Shown here in pieces: positions 9,975 to 21,119 of a stretch of DNA of 64,000 bases. How positions within the stretch are numbered: position 1 is the first letter of the stretch; each line of letters starts with the position of its first letter. Below the pieces are notes generated by a model. The model made no database searches. It worked only from the letters and a program-made list of their open reading frames with translations, and was not told where the DNA came from. Source of the stretch: Terfezia claveryi (taxonomy: Eukaryota > Ascomycota > Pezizomycetes > Pezizales > Pezizaceae); contig WHUX01000047.1 of the NCBI GenBank assembly GCA_015179025.1, forward strand, positions 124,001 through 188,000, read 5' to 3'. The position numbers were made by a program, and so were the translations under genes.

Positions 9975-10911
9975 TCAATCACGTGCCTCATCACCTTCAT
10001 CGACCCACGACCGGGAGATCTTCCGTAGGAGCAGCAGGTATACCTTGTGTGGTGGCCCCTTTCCGTACACTCCCGTTACTTGTTTTTGTGGTTTGATGAT
10101 AAATATCGGTTCCAATGTGTCCGAGGCCAATTCAAATCCCGGCACTGATGATGAGTTCACCGACAGGAAGTCGGCGGCCACTTTATTGAGAATGCTGTGA
10201 ACGTACAGCGAGGCAGTGGCTTCGGTGGATTCAGGAAGGATTGGAGTGATGATGGAGAACTCGTTTAGAATATCCAGAAGAGAGGGGAGAGTTTTCGTGT
10301 TGACGATGGGTGCGCGACCACATTTGTATTTAGGGAATTCGCCAGTTATGCCATATAGCTCTTTTACTGCACTTAAGCTCCATTCAGAAAATAGTTTTTG
10401 AGGAGTTTCCATCGAAATTGTGAGTACCTTTTCATTTGCCTGAACCAGGTCACGGAGGAAAACTTGAAGGTCTTTATCTGAATCTGGTGAAAACGGCTTG
10501 CTGCTCTTTGGTTTCAGAATGAGTTTGAGGAGACTACTGTCAAGATGTGGGTAGTATTCCTTGGAAATTTTCTCCTTCAGCTCATTTAGCGTTGCTGTAT
10601 TTATGTTGACAGTCCAAGAAATTGAAAGGATCCATTTCGGTTCAACAATCAAATCAAACCGATGGTCCTCCTTCAAAGTGGTTAGTTCTGCATCCTTCTC
10701 TTGTGGTGGTGGCGAGAATTTCACAAACACGTAGACTGTATTGACATCTTTGTCTCCAATAAATTTCTGCAACGTCCACCTGACCTTTGCCATTGCCATA
10801 CTGCCTTCCGGCACAGTCCTCTGAGTGGTGTCAATGTCTGTTACTACCGGTAGCTGGGCTTCTATACTCACAGTGCCTTTGATATCAACATCATCGACTG
10901 TAACCCCAACT
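9975..10911 (-). CDS. Fragment of a crinkler/REase-like fungal protein, 5' end cut by a transposon terminus
   Basis: A minus-strand frame of about 300 codons ends at 9975. It stays open upstream to the transposon palindrome at 10912 without a convincing ATG; an internal Met near residue 24 of the 298-residue segment is the best alternative. The segment from about residue 90 reads like a ubiquitin-like fold. Near the C terminus VTGVYGKGPPHKVYLLLL resembles, weakly, the I-x-G-x-x-G-x-GP[VL]D motif that opens the nuclease-like module in crinkler-type and FunK1-associated proteins. The downstream nuclease core is absent. It is therefore probably truncated at both ends. The family call is tentative, and it could be an unrelated lineage-specific protein. 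Confidence 0.4.
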
Positions 10912-11036
10912 GATACAAGAATATTCTTGTATCCAAAATATGCTTATTTACTATGTGGGACTGGCGAATGTATGCTTGTAACCAATATATGCTTATATCC
11001 GGTATGCTTGTATCGAGAGACCTCTGTAGTAAGTTT
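10912..11036 (-). mobile_element. TIR transposon terminus with 22-nt palindrome
   Basis: Read on the minus strand from 11036, it begins TACTACAGAGGTCTCTCGAT and continues ACAAGCATAC. This matches the termini at 5084 and 61249. Further inward, TATGCTTGTAACCAATATAT is shared with both. It ends at 10912-10933 in a perfect 22-nt palindrome made of GATACAAG and CTTGTATC half-sites. It abuts the open frame at 10911. Confidence 0.65.
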
Positions 11037-12750
11037 TTCAATAAGAAAAAACCAAGAAACATAGCCGCTCACAGGAACAAGGGTAGTGCCCAACCGGAGC
11101 CGAAGCCAGACCAGAAGGCCCTACAGAACACAGTCGAACCACTCGTTTTGGATTCCCTCTGAGGGGATTTTTTGTTTATTGGATGGGTTCAAATTCCCCA
11201 AACTCGAGTCATAGATACTCTCGCCCCTCCTTACGGATAGCTTCACAGATAGGACGGAACTCCTCCTGGGAATACGATTAAATTGAGACCCGGAGTTCAG
11301 CTACAGCCCAATCTAGACAAGACAGCGAGAACAGGGTTGTGAGTGGAAACTACATGGAATGGAGTCACAATCGACTTCTAGGAATTCTCTATGGGTACCT
11401 ACATATATTCTCTTATTTCATGAGCCTATTTTGCCCAACAGGGGCGCTCTCCTAAGAGATCTACCTCTATAAGTGCATACCCTTCCTTCATACATCGAGT
11501 ATCCTAATCTCAAGTAAGACAAAAGTTCATCAGATGATAGACACGACTCCCAGAAGGTGAACAGTTACAACGGGAAGAGTTCAGAGTTCAGTAGTGCTAT
11601 GTATTGGTCCAAATAAGTCTCTGTAATACTAGAATAACAACAGAACTACAACTCCATTATTTGCTGATCTCACATCCTCTCATGCACACTTCCGGACCAA
11701 GCGCTCTCCACCAAATATGACATGAGTTCCTCCGGATCTCGCTGCAAGGAAATGATGTTTTACCCCTCTGTGGATTCCAGTAGGGTTGTAGGAGAGGAGT
11801 GTGGTGTTCAGAGATGGGGAGAAGATAAAGGGCAAGGAACTTCAAAATATGGAGGGCACTGAAGAGAGCGAGGGCAGGAGAGCTGATGAAATAATGCTAG
11901 CGAGAAACCGGGAGAGGAGGGAGGGGGAGAGAATCCCTCACTGTGATGGTGAGCAAGGAAGTGATAATAGAGACGCATAGAGTTGTTACATGAAGAAAAG
12001 CGTGGTGATTGGGGAGGAGATGAGGTTGCACGTTCAATACGAATCTTGCTTTGTTAGTTTCATCGTTACTAGTATCTCAGCCTGAATGATGTGGGTGTTT
12101 TGCTACTTGCCATAATTCATCGCTTCAATATCCTCTCGAACAAGGCGGTAGGGCCTTCCATTGCTTCATATTCAAAACTTATGAGGTTGGAATCCAACTT
12201 AACCATGGGGTCAGTAGTCTCCGCCACCTCCGTTTATTCTCAATTTGTAAAAAGGTGTTTTTTGTTTTTGATGCTTGCAAGACAGCTGCGGCATTCCGGT
12301 ATGGATAATCGTATGAGTCTTGGCCAGCAAACGAACCACAGACGAGAGCAAACGAGCCAGAACTTGTGAGGATATGAGACTCTCAATGATTACAGGGCTC
12401 GTGTGTTCCCATGAGGTATGAGCTGTTCGCAGCTGTAGAAGAGAGGACTGACTATATTGTTGATCATGATCTCATGAACTACGCCACCATACGGAGCCTG
12501 ATACATATATGCACTAACGATAACAGGAAGCAAACAACAACGATAACAACACAGGCCCGCCAGCCCCGCCAGCCTTGGTACTGCGATAGCCCCGCACCGT
12601 GACCATCCGGCCTTAGTGCCTTAGTCATTCGACGTGGCCATCCACCAGCCTGATCCTCCTTCAGCCTGGTTATTCCAACTTAACCAGACTACACAAACAA
12701 CATACACAGCATCCAACCTGACAACGCCGACAACGACAACATCAACAAAT
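11037..12750. other. Gene-free stretch upstream of the F-box gene
   Basis: No recognisable gene. There is a short open stretch on the plus strand at 10953-11162, in the transposon tail, and another at 12091-12369, neither with codon or motif support. The segment from about 12500 is C-rich and probably holds the F-box gene promoter and 5' UTR. Confidence 0.45.
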
Positions 12751-13845
12751 ATGGGCCAACTCTGGGAGATGGTTGCCCATGAACGCCGAGAGACGTTGGG
12801 CGACTGGGGCAAGGCTGGGGAGTTTGTGCCCTCTTCGTACCCCAACAGGCTCATTCACCGACTTGCGGTCCCCGTAGCCATCGGTGACTACACAAACACC
12901 ACCAGGCCTACCGCACCATTCTGGGCCCGTTCCATCGACCAAGTTGACGCTGGGCCCGAATCCACCACTCATCAGGCTCCTCAAAATCATGGCCTCCTTC
13001 TCCAGCTGCCTACCGAGATCGTCCTCCTCATCACAGACCCACTCGATCTCAACTCCCTCTACACCCTAACCCGCTGCTGCCATGCCCTCCACAACCTTCT
13101 CAGCCTCGAAGTCGACAACCGCTTCCGACGCACCCTCGCCCCATGGGCAAACACCCCCCTAATGTGCGTTGGGGAGTACATCAGCTCTAACCCCCCGGGG
13201 ATCATCACGCATGTCCCCCAGGACCTTATTTCATCCCTAGACAATCCCGCGACCGCATCCACTACCATGACTGCGTACCATGTCATGCAACTCATGAGTC
13301 CGGCCAATGTTGTCAATTCATCCCAGACGTGCCTCGTCCCGCCCACCCTCATTTCACGTAAGAATCCCACCCGCTTGTCAACTACGCAACCAATGCACTG
13401 GTTTCGGCCCCGGGGAACTTCACGCTATCTTCCGTGGCGTAGAGTCCTGGAAATTAAGAAATATTTCCCCTCCGGACAACACTGGTTGCTCAGAAACCTC
13501 ACCGCGATGGAGTATGTCTATGCGAGTGTGCTCTCGAGTAAGAATGGACTAGGAGGCGGCCTGGACCGCCCAGATGCCGCACATGAATGGGGTTTCACAC
13601 TTGGAACGGTGGTCGCGGTTAACACGTGTTGGTCGGATGATCCGAGCGCGGCAATGTTTGGGCTAGACGTGCGTGGAAAATGGGCGGGGCATTGCTTTGA
13701 TATTGTCACGAAGAAGAAGTTTTTGCAGGATATAAAGGCTGGAGGTGGGATATGGGTTGACGTGAGTCATAGAGAGTGGGTGGCCATGGTGAGGTTGTTT
13801 GAGGAGAATCGGTGGAATGAAGACTTGGGTGAAAGGTACTTTTGA
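12751..13845 (+). CDS. F-box domain protein
   Basis: A single exon of 364 residues. I chose the ATG at 12751 (MGQLWEMVAHERRETLG) because related fungal F-box proteins start with a short Trp-containing segment followed by this amphipathic helix. An in-frame ATG at 12634 would add 39 low-complexity Thr-rich residues. The F-box runs from about residue 84 to 125, beginning LLQLPTEIVLLI with the leucine-rich TRCCHALHNLL helix. Downstream, NLTAMEYV and a GKWAGHCFDIV segment near the C terminus recur in this family. F-box proteins bind Skp1 and recruit substrates to SCF ubiquitin ligases; the substrate is unknown here. The gene is GC-rich relative to its AT-rich flanks. Confidence 0.75.
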   Translation: MGQLWEMVAHERRETLGDWGKAGEFVPSSYPNRLIHRLAVPVAIGDYTNTTRPTAPFWARSIDQVDAGPESTTHQAPQNHGLLLQLPTEIVLLITDPLDLNSLYTLTRCCHALHNLLSLEVDNRFRRTLAPWANTPLMCVGEYISSNPPGIITHVPQDLISSLDNPATASTTMTAYHVMQLMSPANVVNSSQTCLVPPTLISRKNPTRLSTTQPMHWFRPRGTSRYLPWRRVLEIKKYFPSGQHWLLRNLTAMEYVYASVLSSKNGLGGGLDRPDAAHEWGFTLGTVVAVNTCWSDDPSAAMFGLDVRGKWAGHCFDIVTKKKFLQDIKAGGGIWVDVSHREWVAMVRLFEENRWNEDLGERYF

Positions 13846-15550
13846 GGGAGGGTATTACCCTTCTCGGGAGAAACTGACGCCGCGTTGGCCTTCACTTCTC
13901 TGAATCGAATTCCGGGGCATATTTTATAGCTACTTTTTTTTCCTTGTATCTAAACATGCGCCTATGCTAAGCGTAGTGCTGCATAGTTCTGAGGTTTCTG
14001 ATGTTAGGTAGCACCGTGAGAGTGGCAGAGTGCTCGGATGGGATAATTTCAAAATACTACGTACCGTATGCCAACGCGCGAGTAAGACCGCTCTCTTATA
14101 CATGAACAGGCATCTGGGGACTTGAATCCAGCTGGTTCTGCGTGACAGTGAGTATACTGACCTCCTTGCTGTGTCTGAGCTTCATGTTTCTTTTTGAGAT
14201 AAAGATCAAAGTCTCTAGCGTGTGTCTTTTGCAACAACCTTCCGAACGGAAATGTTTCCAAAAACTGTGCCACAGTTAATAATACAAGAGTTCCTTCTCC
14301 TCCTATACTAATTCCACCTCCCGGTGAAGTTGAGCCTGGCGTCGCCATCGGATATATGTGGGGTAGGAGCAATACTAAAGACAACTCGAAGAGACAGTAG
14401 AGGTTATGTATAAACTAGAAGGGCAATGTCAAGCTTGATGTGATACCTAGATAATTATAAATACGCAATGTATCAGGATACCTACGTGCTAGTTGTCGAG
14501 ATTTCTGTGAGGAATAAATTGGGATGGAGATGGTATTGCTCACAAAAGATAGGTTTTTTCAAAGAAGAAGAAGAAACGAGAGAATAGTTCAAAAATAAAG
14601 TCTATATAATAGCTTCCATGCTCAATATATAACTAAGCCAACCTCAAACTGATTTTTTTAAAAAAAAAAAGTCCCAGCAAGAATACAGCTACCTAGCCCT
14701 TTACATACATAATAACTATATCTTATCTTAAGCTAGAGCTTTACTACATGGCCAGTCCTAGTAGTCATAATAATTGCAGTGGTTATATAGAGCTAAGAGC
14801 CTAGGAGAAAGGTTAATAAGTTATTGCTATAGCTCACATATTGAAAAATAATGTTTGCACAGTTATGGTTTTTTGGCTTGCAGGGCTTATTAGTATCTAT
14901 TGAAAATATTTAAGACTTAGATATAGATACACTTCCACATGAGATACTTTTTTTATTTTTTTTATCTACTGTAGTAGAATTGAGTTCTAGTTACCATAAT
15001 TAAAGTAAGGTTCCATAAATGTTGCTTTTTCACCTTGAGGTGGGGGTGGGGGGAGGAACAAATGGTACTTTATGCTTGTACAGGTGCAACATTCTGCCAA
15101 TTACATATTGTACTTACATACAAGCACAATATAACCCTTTGTTAAACCAGTTTATAAACTAGCACAATACATATATATATGTGACCATTTCAAGAAAGAA
15201 ATAATAACCCATATGCAGTTTATAGGATAAAGTCTGTGTGTACGGTTCTGTAAACGTTGTACACTTAGTACCATAAAGGTAGTTCTAAGTATCATGGCGG
15301 ATCATTTTGTACGAAATCCCATTCTGCTACTTATAGGGTGTAGACAAAGTAGAGCGGAGGTGTGTGTGGGGGGGGGGGCTGGAGCTCCCATTGAATACAA
15401 GTGATATTGATATATCGATAAATAATGAAATCCTATGGAGACGCCATCAATGGGGGCTTCTGGAGTCATATACTTTTTTTAAAAATCTAAACTTGAACTA
15501 TCAATCTATGATAAGGCCCGATGGTTACAATATATTTCCTATGGCATCGT
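13846..15550. other. AT-rich gene-poor stretch
   Basis: A 111-codon minus-strand frame at 14049-14384 contains AQFLETFPFGRLLQKTHARD and could be a first exon ending near 14155, but I recognise no family. From 14400 on, the sequence is very AT-rich with microsatellites and a G11 run at 15369. It shows no gene, and RIP-like decay is possible. Confidence 0.4.
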
Positions 15551-16430
15551 ATATGTTCTGGGCCGCTCGCAGGCATCGGCCGCCTGCGGGCAGCATACTC
15601 TCTGTCTGTGCCTTTCACGGGCAATTAATATAACTCCTCAATTTGAATCGAACAAAACATTCTGCTACACTCAAAAAAACACCCTGTAAAGTCATTTTTG
15701 ACCACCCCTTCCACAATATAGGGAAAAGGCAGACATTGAACAAGGGGAGAATTCCGGGAAAAGTACCTCAAGCCATTCAAATGATGAAGTACATGCTTGT
15801 GTAGTTAACAACCCATCACCTTCATCTCTGATGATGAATGGAATGGAGAGGAGGATACTGAGTGTAGAAATCTGCAACGTTTCCTATGCAATAGGTATTT
15901 GAAATTAGTTTCTTATCTACGGGTTCCTATCTATGGGGTTTTTTATATATGTGGCCTTATGGTTCAGGCTATATAGACCATCTTGTACCTACTGAATATC
16001 AATACACTATGTGGAATTCAGTGAAGTTCAGAATAAACATCATTATAATATCTTTTGTCTACATCTTGTTGCATGATTTATCCTATAAGTAAGAGAAATT
16101 CCAGCTATTTCTTACTTATAGGATCCAGGTAAGGTGCAAAACAGTACTTTCTTAATCACAGGTACTTATATATACGCAGATTGCTAAGTATAACTACTGG
16201 TGTTTTCGTTTCAGGTGTTTGCAAAAACTTCTACTCTAATTGTTATCGCCGATATTTTAAGAATAATCTGAAATTCTCAATTTATTGACATACGAATGTG
16301 TTAACAGATCATGACTTACCTTTATCAATAAAAGTGCATTATACACCAAATTGAGAAATTATTTAAATTGCCCGTGAGCGGCACGGTGGGTATGCCGCCC
16401 GCGAGCGGCCCAGAACATATATATATCGCG
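15551..16430. mobile_element. Inverted-repeat-bounded miniature element (ATATGTTCTGGGCC termini)
   Basis: The left end at about 15551 reads ATATGTTCTGGGCCGCTCG and continues to CACGGGCAATTAATA near 15630. The right end (about 16370-16430) is the inverse complement with a few differences: AAATTGCCCGTGAGCGG through GAGCGGCCCAGAACATATA. The terminal repeats are about 60-80 bp and enclose about 0.75 kb of AT-rich DNA with no gene. A second, more diverged pair with the same outer motif is at 24979 and 26566. I infer a non-autonomous DNA transposon. Confidence 0.5.
16080..16124. repeat. 18-bp hairpin with one bulge
   Basis: The arms ATCCTATAAGTAAGA(G)AAAT and ATTTCTTACTTATAGGAT are complementary with a single bulged G, separated by about 7 nt. 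It lies inside the inverted-repeat element. Confidence 0.65.
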
Positions 16431-18278
16431 CCAGATATTGCTGAATTACAAACTGTGAAACCCGATATCTCCTCCTCCTCCTCCTCCCTTCCCTCAAAGA
16501 TTCATGCGGTCTCCTACCTCGACAAACTTACTGTCAGGCGATAGATAATGACATCGTATACAAAGTGGTTATGTTCAACTTGCTTATAAAAATCAGTGTT
16601 ATGTACCCCAATTCCTTTATAATTCGAATACATGACAACTTTTCAGACATCAGTACTGGGTTATGCTTATGCCCTACTTGGGTCAAGATTTCCGACAAAT
16701 AAAATAGGCACGTCAACGAGCTATAGAGATTATTTACCTTTTCTTCCTGCCTTGGCTACAATTGCGGGACTGATCCTAAGATTAATAGTTAAGGGGTAGC
16801 TTAAGCTTATTGCTTGTACTGGCTTGGAGAACTGAGATTGAAGGGGATCGAGTCTGAAATCACCTCCTGTAGAGACGTAGGAATATCCTTACATAGTTTC
16901 AGTACTTTGAGTCATCTGGCTGAAGGGATCCCACCATATATTACAGTCTCGAATTCTGCTACAGGCTACGTCAGAATCAGAACTAGAACCAGCGAGAGCA
17001 AGGCTGGAGGACGCACGTTGAAGCAGATGCCATAGAATATACCCTTGTGTGAAGAGCTGGAATTCAGAGAGAAGTGATTGTAAGGAGAGATACTCGTGAA
17101 AATGGTACTTTTTCTCATCTATACTATACAAAAAGCGAAAGTAAATCCTGATGATTGTGTTAACGGAGATATATCGAAATGACAAGGCGCATCAAGATGT
17201 CCAGATGCTCGACGGTTGTGACGACCGAGGGGAATATGGACACGCTCGACAACGGTGACCCAGACTGCACTACCGGCATGCACCGTTATATTCGCTGCAG
17301 TCCAGGTTCAACGGCGGCCAGACCTACTTGAGACTTCGCCAGCGATCCACCTCCAGCACAACCAGTACTGCAGTACGCTATGCAGAAGCGGCGATTCAAG
17401 CGTCGTTGACGGCACCAACACCATCACTGGAGCAAGCTACCTCGAGGGGAGGAAATTGGAGGAAGAGTAGTCTCATGCTAAGAGCACCGAAACTAGTTGT
17501 TTCGAAACATCGGGGGAAGGCGAGGATAGTAAATTGCTTTTGAAATACAGTATTTAAAGAGGGGGCTTCTGGGTATGCTCTGTTTGCGGCACAATTAGAG
17601 CAATGCCCCCACCATTGCCAAAGGCACGGTCACCAGCAACCTCCACCACCGAGGTCAATACCCCATGGCCAGGGGAAAAGGCACAGCAACCATCAGATCA
17701 AGAATTACCACCATGATCATCACTCCCATCTCCAGCCGGTGGGCTATAGTGATGCACGCTGCCCCTCCTTCGCTGCAAACCAGGAAAGATGCGGAGGTGG
17801 ATCGAGATTAAGATCATGGGGATCCAGTGGCTGCTGAAGGAGAATCGACTAGGTAAAAAGATATCCTCCATCTATGTGAAATCCGCAGAGGAGAGTGACA
17901 AGCTGAGAATGGGAAGGAGTTCTTCCGCACCACAGATATGAATAGGACAAAATAAAGAGCGACATCTTCCGCCAGCTCAACCGCCAGGAGAGACCCCTTA
18001 GGACTATGGGTAACATGCCCCACCGTGAAGTTCAGTTGGCCGAAAACTGGGAACTGGGAAAGGAGGAAAATCGGGAGCTGGGAAAGGAAATGCCCAATAT
18101 GTGGAAGAACAGCCTTGGTAGACTTTTAGTGATCCCGTTGATTTTGGATTTTACTGGCACCCCAATATTTATCACTTGCGACTTGATGTAGGATTTTGAG
18201 AATTTTCAACTGGGATTATGTCTCTTTGGATGGTTTTGCAATTCTCACCTGCATCAGATAGTGTTTTCTTTGTTAGTC
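16431..18278. other. Gene-poor stretch with a GC-richer island
   Basis: 16431-17180 is AT-rich and contains a (TCC) microsatellite near 16470. 17200-18000 is noticeably more GC-rich, with Pro/Thr/Ser-type open stretches on both strands (for example 17328-17543). No frame is long or recognisable, so it is probably a decayed gene or element. It ends in GGGAACTGGGAAAGGA-like direct repeats near 18048. Confidence 0.4.
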
Positions 18279-18482
18279 TACCGCATCCACTGGTGAGCAA
18301 GAGACCTGGTCAGTTTAGAGACATAGGTCGAGCTTATGCAGTAAGTGACACTACAATGGTCCATTTTTTGGGAAAAAGTGCACAAGGTATCTGAGCGGTG
18401 GATGTTGTAGTGTCACTTACTGCATAAGCTCGACCTATGTCTCTAAACTGACCAGGTCTCTTGCTCACCAGTGGATGCGGTA
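18279..18482. repeat. Foldback element with perfect 77-bp arms
   Basis: Bases 18279-18355 are an exact inverse complement of 18406-18482; I followed the whole arm by eye and found no mismatch. The loop is 50 bp. The unit starts TACCGCATCC and ends GGATGCGGTA, so a TA target duplication is possible. No open frame. Perfect arms in an otherwise degraded region imply recent formation or gene conversion. A transcript would form a long double-stranded hairpin. Confidence 0.9.
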
Positions 18483-20017
18483 CATGAAACTCAAAAAAGC
18501 GTTTCACTAACCTTCAAAACATTGCCATTCACCAGCCTCCGAACGTCAGCAGTTTTAACTCAATTGAATGGCTTGTTCACAAATATCAAGCACAAGGTAG
18601 CAATTTTCTGTAACATTATATTTATGTCAGATGCCTATATACATAAGTAAGCTCTACGGAGACTCAATCAATAACCCTCCATTTGTTAAAACTAGACCTT
18701 TCAATGCACCATCTTCTCGTAAGAACTTCGTACATTCGCTGGCATAGATATATGGGATTCTCGATAGTAACATATATACTATTACCTCAGACTATTAAAA
18801 GTTCATTAACCCTCTATGATAAATACATCTTCATAAATGATATTCATTAGATGCAAGCATTCTCGTTGCTGCTCCAGATGTGTTGTAAGATCACTGGATA
18901 TAGTTGAAAATTTGGTAATTTTAACTTACAAGACTCATGCTTGCAACAACCGCCTATAGAACAAAAGCTCATGGTTAGACCACTTAGACAGTTAAGTGGG
19001 GTAGTGGGGTGTTTACGTTTTCCCTTCAAGTCTGGATGTGGACCAAATTACAAATTTCAATCATTTTACTCCAAACACCGACCTTATTCATTGATGGGTA
19101 TATGTTCCGACTCCCCAGTCACCCCTCATGCGCCTAACTTCACGCTTCTTCTCAAGCCTAAGTTTAGGGTAACTGCTTTCCAGATGTATGATCCTATTTT
19201 GGGGAATACAGAACCATACGAAGGTAGATAGTTAGATAACCAGAGTTTAACGTCACAGATAGGGAATATCACGTACGCGAGTACTTGACAGCTTCATGCA
19301 TTCCAGCTCTTGACCTGATTCCTCTTGCACTCTGAGCCAGGACTCAGACAACAGTTGCGCAATTTCTTCAGCACTCAGCATTGGGTTGCCGAATAATGTA
19401 TAGTGGCGCACGTGCGCGGCCGCCCGAGTAGTGAGGTCCTTGTATTTGTCAGGAATTGTGAAAAAGGACCTCGATCTGAGACAGCTTTTGGGCGACGAGC
19501 TCAAATGGTTCTTCTTCCTCCAAGTTAAGATCTTCAGACTGAAAGCTGAAGGCATCATTTGAGCATTACTCATACTGTATTCAATGTGAGTAAACAGCCG
19601 CCCTCTGCCAGCAGAGGACGGGGGTGGAGAAGACTATGTACATCATGGATCCTGATTTGGGTGCGGAGGGATACTCACTCGCAGCCTAGAAGTAGCAGAG
19701 GGCGGCAGTAGTGAGACTATATGCATTATGGTTAGCTAGACACATCCTGATTTGGGTGTGGGGGCGATAATTACTCGCAGCCTCAAATTAGTTGGGTTTG
19801 CAGCACTGTACAGTATTTGATGCGCACTTTTCGTAATGGGTGTCTCCCATCCGACGCGATAACTGTGCTAGGTAAGGCGGCTATAGAACATTCTCATGCT
19901 CCTCCTCCTCGTCCGCCTCCTCTGAAAATGAGGGGAGTGCTTGACGCCATAGGACACTTTGTGAATCTGGCACAGTGTGTCCAGAACTAGATCGTCGTGG
20001 TGGCATTATGATGCAAA
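18483..20017. other. Gene-poor stretch
   Basis: Only one marginal minus-strand frame is noteworthy (19253-19573, listed separately). Two related blocks at about 19647-19693 and 19743-19785 share CCTGATTTGGGTG and ACTCGCAGCCT, a short tandem duplication about 95 bp apart. Confidence 0.4.
19253..19573 (-). CDS. Possible small hypothetical gene or fragment
   Basis: A 106-codon frame with ATG. It contains a helical stretch, HVRHYTLFGNPMLSAEEIAQ, followed by SESWLRVQEESGQE, which has plausible protein composition. I do not recognise the family, and there is no flanking context. It may be the end of a decayed larger gene. Confidence 0.25.
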   Translation of the reverse strand: MSNAQMMPSAFSLKILTWRKKNHLSSSPKSCLRSRSFFTIPDKYKDLTTRAAAHVRHYTLFGNPMLSAEEIAQLLSESWLRVQEESGQELECMKLSSTRVRDIPYL

Positions 20018-20172
20018 GGGGATGTTCACAGGGGTATGTTGGACTGGGGCAAGTTTGGGATGTTCACAAGTATGTAGGCAGGGGGAAGTTTGAGATATTC
20101 ACAAGGATGTGGACAGGAGGAAGTTTGGGATGTTCACAAGGATGTGGACAGGGGGAAGTTGGGGATGTTGTG
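20018..20172. repeat. 35-bp minisatellite, about four units
   Basis: Four imperfect units of GGGATGTTCACAAGGATGTG followed by GACAGGGGGAAGTTT occur head to tail. The last two are nearly identical. Confidence 0.8.
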
Positions 20173-20288
20173 AAGAGGAGACATTAAGAGTTAGGAATTT
20201 GTGCGAACCAGACTAGGGAAATACAGTATACCAAGAAGCTGAAGAAAGCCCCCACAGCGTCCCAATCATCCCCGTCCTCCTCCTTAAT

Positions 20289-20700
20289 CTATATAGGACG
20301 GTCAAGTCCTTCTATGCTACCGCTGGCCTGTCTTTGCTCACGGAAAGTGGGGCAGTTGAAGGTGATGTGTCGGCCGTCTTGTGTGTGGTGTCCACACTGA
20401 CAGCTGCTCGATTCCGACTTTCCGATTTTGTAGAGCCAGTACCTCTGGGGTCCTCTATCTGTACTGAGCCACGTGTAGGGAGAAAGCGCGTGTCGGTTCC
20501 ATTCTACTCTCCGTATGCCATATCCGGGGACGGTTCGTGCTGTGGATCTTACCGCCTTAGAGAGCTGTCTGATGCCTCCCTCGGTGACTGTCGAATCTTG
20601 GAGGGAGAATTGACCAAGATCTGAGGCGAAGGCGGCGAATCCGTCCGCCTCAGAAAGTTGTTTCATCGCCTAGGCACTCATCTGCCGTATCATTGAATGT
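20289..20700 (-). pseudogene. Tad1-type LINE remnant (C-terminal RNase H/zinc tail)
   Basis: The minus-strand frame ends with features typical of the C terminus of ascomycete non-LTR retrotransposons. These are TEGGIRQLSKAVR, RHALSPYTWLSTDRGPQ, then CQCGHHTQDGRHITFNCP, a Cys/His cluster. About 125 residues remain. The reverse transcriptase and endonuclease are absent, so the copy is 5'-truncated, as LINEs often are. It could represent the machinery family that mobilised the short retroposons at 6100 and 60766, but this fragment itself is dead. Confidence 0.7.
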
Positions 20701-21083
20701 ATGATAGACTTCAAGTTCAAGGGAGCTTTGGAACTGGAACAGCTTCTTTATGGCTGTGAGAGGTAGTGATAGTGATATGTGGTTGTTTTTCGCCCCTTCT
20801 AAAAGATTCAATACTCATATACGCCGTATATGAGTTGAGAGACCCAGGCCTCTCGGGATCATCTGGCATTAGCCAGTCAATGACAGCATGGGGGTCCCGC
20901 ACCATTTCTGTTTCCGTTGGCCAAGTGTTTACTCACAGTTTATTTACTTTCTGCGTTTCCTAGCCAACTGGCTGTCTACAGATCGTTTTCGTCCCTTATC
21001 TCAGGTTTAGGGCTGCGGCCCTCCAGTTTTCTAGCGTCGTACACAACCCCGCAAACTGTCTAGCTTAAGCACCTGCCCAACTG

Positions 21084-21092
21084 TATAAATAA
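21084..21092 (+). promoter_or_regulatory. TATA box upstream of the mini-exon array
   Basis: TATAAATAA is followed by about 40 bp of C/T-rich sequence (CTCCTTCCCCCCTTTTCCTTC), the usual layout of a fungal RNA polymerase II start region. It lies about 140 bp before the first predicted 5' splice site. Confidence 0.5.
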
Positions 21093-21119
21093 CTACCCTC
21101 CTTCCCCCCTTTTCCTTCT

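Noticed and set aside
12621..13370. Minus-strand frames opposite the F-box gene
   Set aside because: They are antisense shadows of a GC-rich coding exon and show no family features, whereas the plus strand encodes a clear F-box protein.
15364..15633. 89-codon plus-strand frame
   Set aside because: Its C-terminal half lies in the terminal inverted repeat of a miniature element and recurs inverted at 16.4 kb.
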